Below the pieces are notes generated by a model. It made no database searches. It saw only the letters and a list, made by a program, of their open reading frames with translations, and had not been told where the DNA came from. From the NCBI GenBank assembly GCA_003218815.1, contig QHON01000003.1, forward strand, positions 1 through 9,041: a stretch of 9,041 nt of DNA. Direction: 5' to 3'. This document shows positions 7,070 to 9,041 of this stretch, one piece after another. The stretch comes from Verrucomicrobiota bacterium (lineage in GTDB: Bacteria; Verrucomicrobiota; Verrucomicrobiia; Chthoniobacterales; UBA10450). How positions within the stretch are numbered: position 1 is the stretch's first letter; each line of letters starts with the position of its first letter. Made by a program: the position numbers and the translations under genes.

Positions 7070-8812
7070 CTAGAATCGCATGCCACCTTCGGATGCAACC
7101 GGAGCAAGCTTTAGAACTACCGCTTTGTCGTTAGTGTTGGAAGTAACAATGACCCACTGATAACCGTCGAGCTCCGGTAATCGCGATGCCTTTTTCTGCA
7201 TCTCCTCAGTCGATACGAACAGCACGTAAATCGGAAGCGACTGATTCAAACCACGTTTCACCAGTGCCACCGCTTGCGGCCGATCATAGCGCCAAACGCT
7301 GCTCCACTGATAATGGTGCTTTCCATCGAGAGGCGCCGCAACAAATGGCTCCGGCAAAAGCGCGTTCAGGTAAACAGGATCAATATCGGACAGAACAATG
7401 CCAGGCTGGCGGCTGAACAATTCAGTGAAATGCCGTTGCGCGATAAACTGTGGGGATCGGCGTGCTGGAGTTGTGAAATGGAGAGCGTCCCACGTCTGCG
7501 ATCGAATGGTTTTGACTGTGTTGTAGCCAGAACGCGAAGGGTAACCAAGACAGGCGGCGGCAAACAAAGCAAAAATAGCAACGGCGGCGATGACGCGTTT
7601 TCCCAGGACCAGGTTTTTCGCCGCCCATGTCAAAGGCAGGACGGCAACCGCGATCAAAAGGATTAGAAGCGGCAGATAGAACCGCCCATCCGCCGGGCTG
7701 GAACATGCGGTCCCGGCAAGGAAACTCAAGCCAGCTAAAAAAGCACAGCTAACGAACCAACTGGGCCAGACGAAGCACAATCCCGCGCAAATCAGAAGAA
7801 CAAACGCGGCGACGAAGCAGGTGCCGGTGCCAAAAATATTGGCGGCGGTAAATCCCTGCGGGTCCAGACACAGCTCCCTCCACAAGAAGACGGCGTTGCT
7901 TGGGATGTATTGAAGAAAGAAGAGCAAAGGTTTGCCCGAAAAATGCGCGCCTGAGAAGTCATAAAAATAAGGGACCCAAAAACCGTATCCTGTTTTGAAT
8001 GGCGAATGAAACTGGATCGTGTTTAGCACCAGCATCGGACTGGCCGCCAGCGCGAAAACGACCAGAAGGGAAGCACAATGGAGAAACCAGCGCAGACGGT
8101 TTCCCCTGACTGGGAATAGAGCCATCGCCAACAAAAGCGGCGCGAAGAAGAGAGACTGAGCCCGGATGTTTAGCGAGAGGCCGAGGAAAATTGCCGACAG
8201 ATAGATTTTCCAGCGGCGTTCCTCCTCGAGGCCCAAATACGCAAACATAAATGCCAATACAAATAACGCCGATGTGCTGATCTCACTTAACGACGAACGG
8301 CAGAAGGTGAAAAAACCGGGCAGCGTGGCCAGCAAAAGTGCCGCAAACCCGCCAGTCAACGGCATCGCTAGGTAGACATAAAAGGAAAACACGGTCACAA
8401 GCAGAAGCAGGCCAAGCGTTTGATTTGTCCTAAACGGCGCCAGGATGGAATCTGCTTTCGGGAGGATCTTGAGCCAAGGAAGCATCAATACCGGATAACC
8501 AACTGGATACCTCGACGGCAGTTTATCATATCCGATTTGGATTGAAGGCCATCGATCCTTAAGCAGCGCCGTTCCCTGCGCGAAGTATTCTGGAGCGTCA
8601 GGATGCGGGCCGAGGTCGAGCAGTGCGGTTTTGCGATAGTCAATTTTTAGCACCGCAAAGTAATAGAAGGTCAGCGCACAGAGAAAAAGCGATGTGCCGA
8701 CTAGAAACGGCGCCGTTGCGAATTTTCTTCTTTGGCTTTCTGTCATGACATTTCTAAGGTCTCGTAGCTGCTGCGCGAGGCGGAAAACAATCGGCGACAC
8801 CCTGGATCGCAT
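7070..8812 (-). CDS. Polytopic membrane glycosyltransferase, GT-C/GT39 family-like
   Basis: A 580-residue protein. A basic N-terminus of about 34 residues leads into a first membrane segment at about 35-54. It is followed by a loop with GPHPDAPEYFAQG (68-80), the acidic first-loop motif of GT-C enzymes, and then by SRYPVGYPVLMLPW (100-113), close to the Y-P-x-G-Y-P element of GT39-type proteins. About nine further hydrophobic segments run to about residue 422, including a DGRFYLPLL motif (375-383). The C-terminal 155 residues are soluble. The expected role is transfer of a lipid-linked sugar on the outer side of the inner membrane; the substrate cannot be read from sequence. It is the first gene of a two-gene unit with the similar protein downstream, but the two share little beyond topology and the HPD loop, so they are not a recent duplication. 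ATG 8812 has only a weak GGAA before it; ATG at 8746 (residue 23) is an alternative start. Confidence 0.87.
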   Translation of the reverse strand: MRSRVSPIVFRLAQQLRDLRNVMTESQRRKFATAPFLVGTSLFLCALTFYYFAVLKIDYRKTALLDLGPHPDAPEYFAQGTALLKDRWPSIQIGYDKLPSRYPVGYPVLMLPWLKILPKADSILAPFRTNQTLGLLLLVTVFSFYVYLAMPLTGGFAALLLATLPGFFTFCRSSLSEISTSALFVLAFMFAYLGLEEERRWKIYLSAIFLGLSLNIRAQSLFFAPLLLAMALFPVRGNRLRWFLHCASLLVVFALAASPMLVLNTIQFHSPFKTGYGFWVPYFYDFSGAHFSGKPLLFFLQYIPSNAVFLWRELCLDPQGFTAANIFGTGTCFVAAFVLLICAGLCFVWPSWFVSCAFLAGLSFLAGTACSSPADGRFYLPLLILLIAVAVLPLTWAAKNLVLGKRVIAAVAIFALFAAACLGYPSRSGYNTVKTIRSQTWDALHFTTPARRSPQFIAQRHFTELFSRQPGIVLSDIDPVYLNALLPEPFVAAPLDGKHHYQWSSVWRYDRPQAVALVKRGLNQSLPIYVLFVSTEEMQKKASRLPELDGYQWVIVTSNTNDKAVVLKLAPVASEGGMRF

Positions 8813-8844
8813 CGTTCCAATAGAAGTGCATCAACGGATTCATT

Positions 8845-8856
8845 TTTCGATCGAAA
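8845..8856. repeat. 12-base perfect palindrome upstream of the GT-C pair
   Basis: TTTCGATCGAAA reads the same on both strands and lies about 33 bases upstream of the ATG at 8812, where an operator could sit. The CGATC core is frequent throughout this window, so chance occurrence is quite possible. Confidence 0.3.
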
Positions 8857-8937
8857 GCTACACAGGAACTTTCTCACTCCAAAGAAACTCATTTGCCCTG
8901 CGGCAATTTACGGATCCGCCATTTGGAACCTTCGTAA

Positions 8938-8959
8938 GCGCCCGCAGCGGAATGGGCGC
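8938..8959. repeat. GC-rich inverted repeat, possible hairpin
   Basis: GCGCCC (8938-8943) and GGGCGC (8954-8959) form a perfect six-base stem with a ten-base loop. No T-run follows on either strand. It could be a leader hairpin, a protein-binding site or chance. Confidence 0.25.
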
Positions 8960-8989
8960 AAATTGTGCCGAGTATACAAAGCGTTGTCA

Positions 8990-9001
8990 AAGGAACAGGA
9001 G
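8990..9001 (+). promoter_or_regulatory. Ribosome binding site for the start at 9003
   Basis: AAAGGAACAGGAG precedes the ATG at 9003. AAGGA is about eight bases from the ATG, a good distance, and AGGAG is about one base from it. This is the strongest Shine-Dalgarno match before any plus-strand start in the window and is the main reason for calling a gene there. Confidence 0.5.
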
Positions 9002-9002
9002 T

Positions 9003-9041
9003 ATGGTTAAGGATAAACGTCTGCTTCAATATCGCGCCAGA
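9003..9041 (+). CDS. N-terminus of an unidentified protein, cut by the window edge
   Basis: Thirteen codons (MVKDKRLLQYRAR) run open to the right edge after a good ribosome binding site, reading away from the glycosyltransferase pair. The peptide is too short to assign. A basic, helical opening with LLQ is seen at the start of some SAM-dependent methyltransferases in glycan clusters, but that is only a guess. Confidence 0.45.
   Translation, partial: MVKDKRLLQYRAR

Larger units (their letters stand above)
8813..9002. other. Divergent intergenic region
   Basis: No reading frame here looks like a gene. The region separates the leftward glycosyltransferase pair from a rightward start at 9003 and should hold both promoters. 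A TATACA (8973-8978) lies about 25 bases before the plus-strand start and could serve as a -10 element, but no matching -35 is seen at the proper distance. It also holds a 12-base palindrome and a GC-rich inverted repeat, listed separately. Confidence 0.45.

Noticed and set aside
7274..7666. 130-codon plus-strand frame within the upstream GT-C gene
   Set aside because: It is antisense to a well-supported membrane protein; the translation is highly charged and has no motif.
8971..8990. TTGACA and TATACT on the minus strand as a promoter
   Set aside because: The two boxes are only about eight bases apart, far short of the usual 16-18 spacing.
1..9041. CRISPR arrays, tRNA/rRNA genes, insertion sequences, phage or defence genes
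   Set aside because: No repeat-spacer pattern, RNA gene signature, transposase motif or terminal inverted repeats were seen on reading both strands.

Overview
The window holds five substantial genes and the first codons of a sixth. It looks like bacterial chromosome of moderate GC. Several traits suggest, but do not prove, a soil or freshwater member of the Verrucomicrobiota or a relative in the PVC group: most genes lack a clear Shine-Dalgarno site, there is a large exported tetratricopeptide-repeat protein, and the UvrA is divergent and lacks one cysteine pair. No rRNA, tRNA, CRISPR array, insertion sequence or prophage gene was seen.

Layout, left to right. On the minus strand, 1-1608 is one uninterrupted reading frame. 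It encodes a signal-peptide-bearing TPR protein whose 3' end lies beyond the left edge. Its ATG overlaps the stop of uvrA (minus, stop at 1605) by four bases, so the two probably form an operon read from about 4450 leftward. A gap of about 120 bases separates uvrA from a divergent plus-strand gene for a soluble DPM1-type family 2 glycosyltransferase (4564-5265). This faces, tail to tail across 116 bases, a minus-strand pair of large polytopic membrane proteins (7070-8812, then 5382-7055, 14 bases apart). Both look like GT-C/GT39-type glycosyltransferases that use lipid-linked sugars. To the right is a 190-base divergent intergenic region, then a plus-strand start codon at 9003 with a good ribosome binding site. 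That gene runs off the right edge.

How the parts may work together. UvrA is the damage-recognition ATPase of nucleotide excision repair, and its partner UvrB is not in the window. The family 2 enzyme resembles those that load a sugar onto polyprenyl or dolichyl phosphate at the cytoplasmic face. GT-C enzymes typically take such lipid-phosphate sugars and transfer them on the outer face of the inner membrane. The three glycosyltransferase genes could therefore serve one surface-glycan or protein-glycosylation route, but this is inference from family and proximity.

I see no clear sign of an entirely new system. The points most worth a second look are two departures from UvrA consensus (half of zinc site 1 lost; switch histidine of the second ATPase replaced by glutamine), the uvrA-TPR overlap, and the glycosyltransferase set, one member of which has clearly lower GC.
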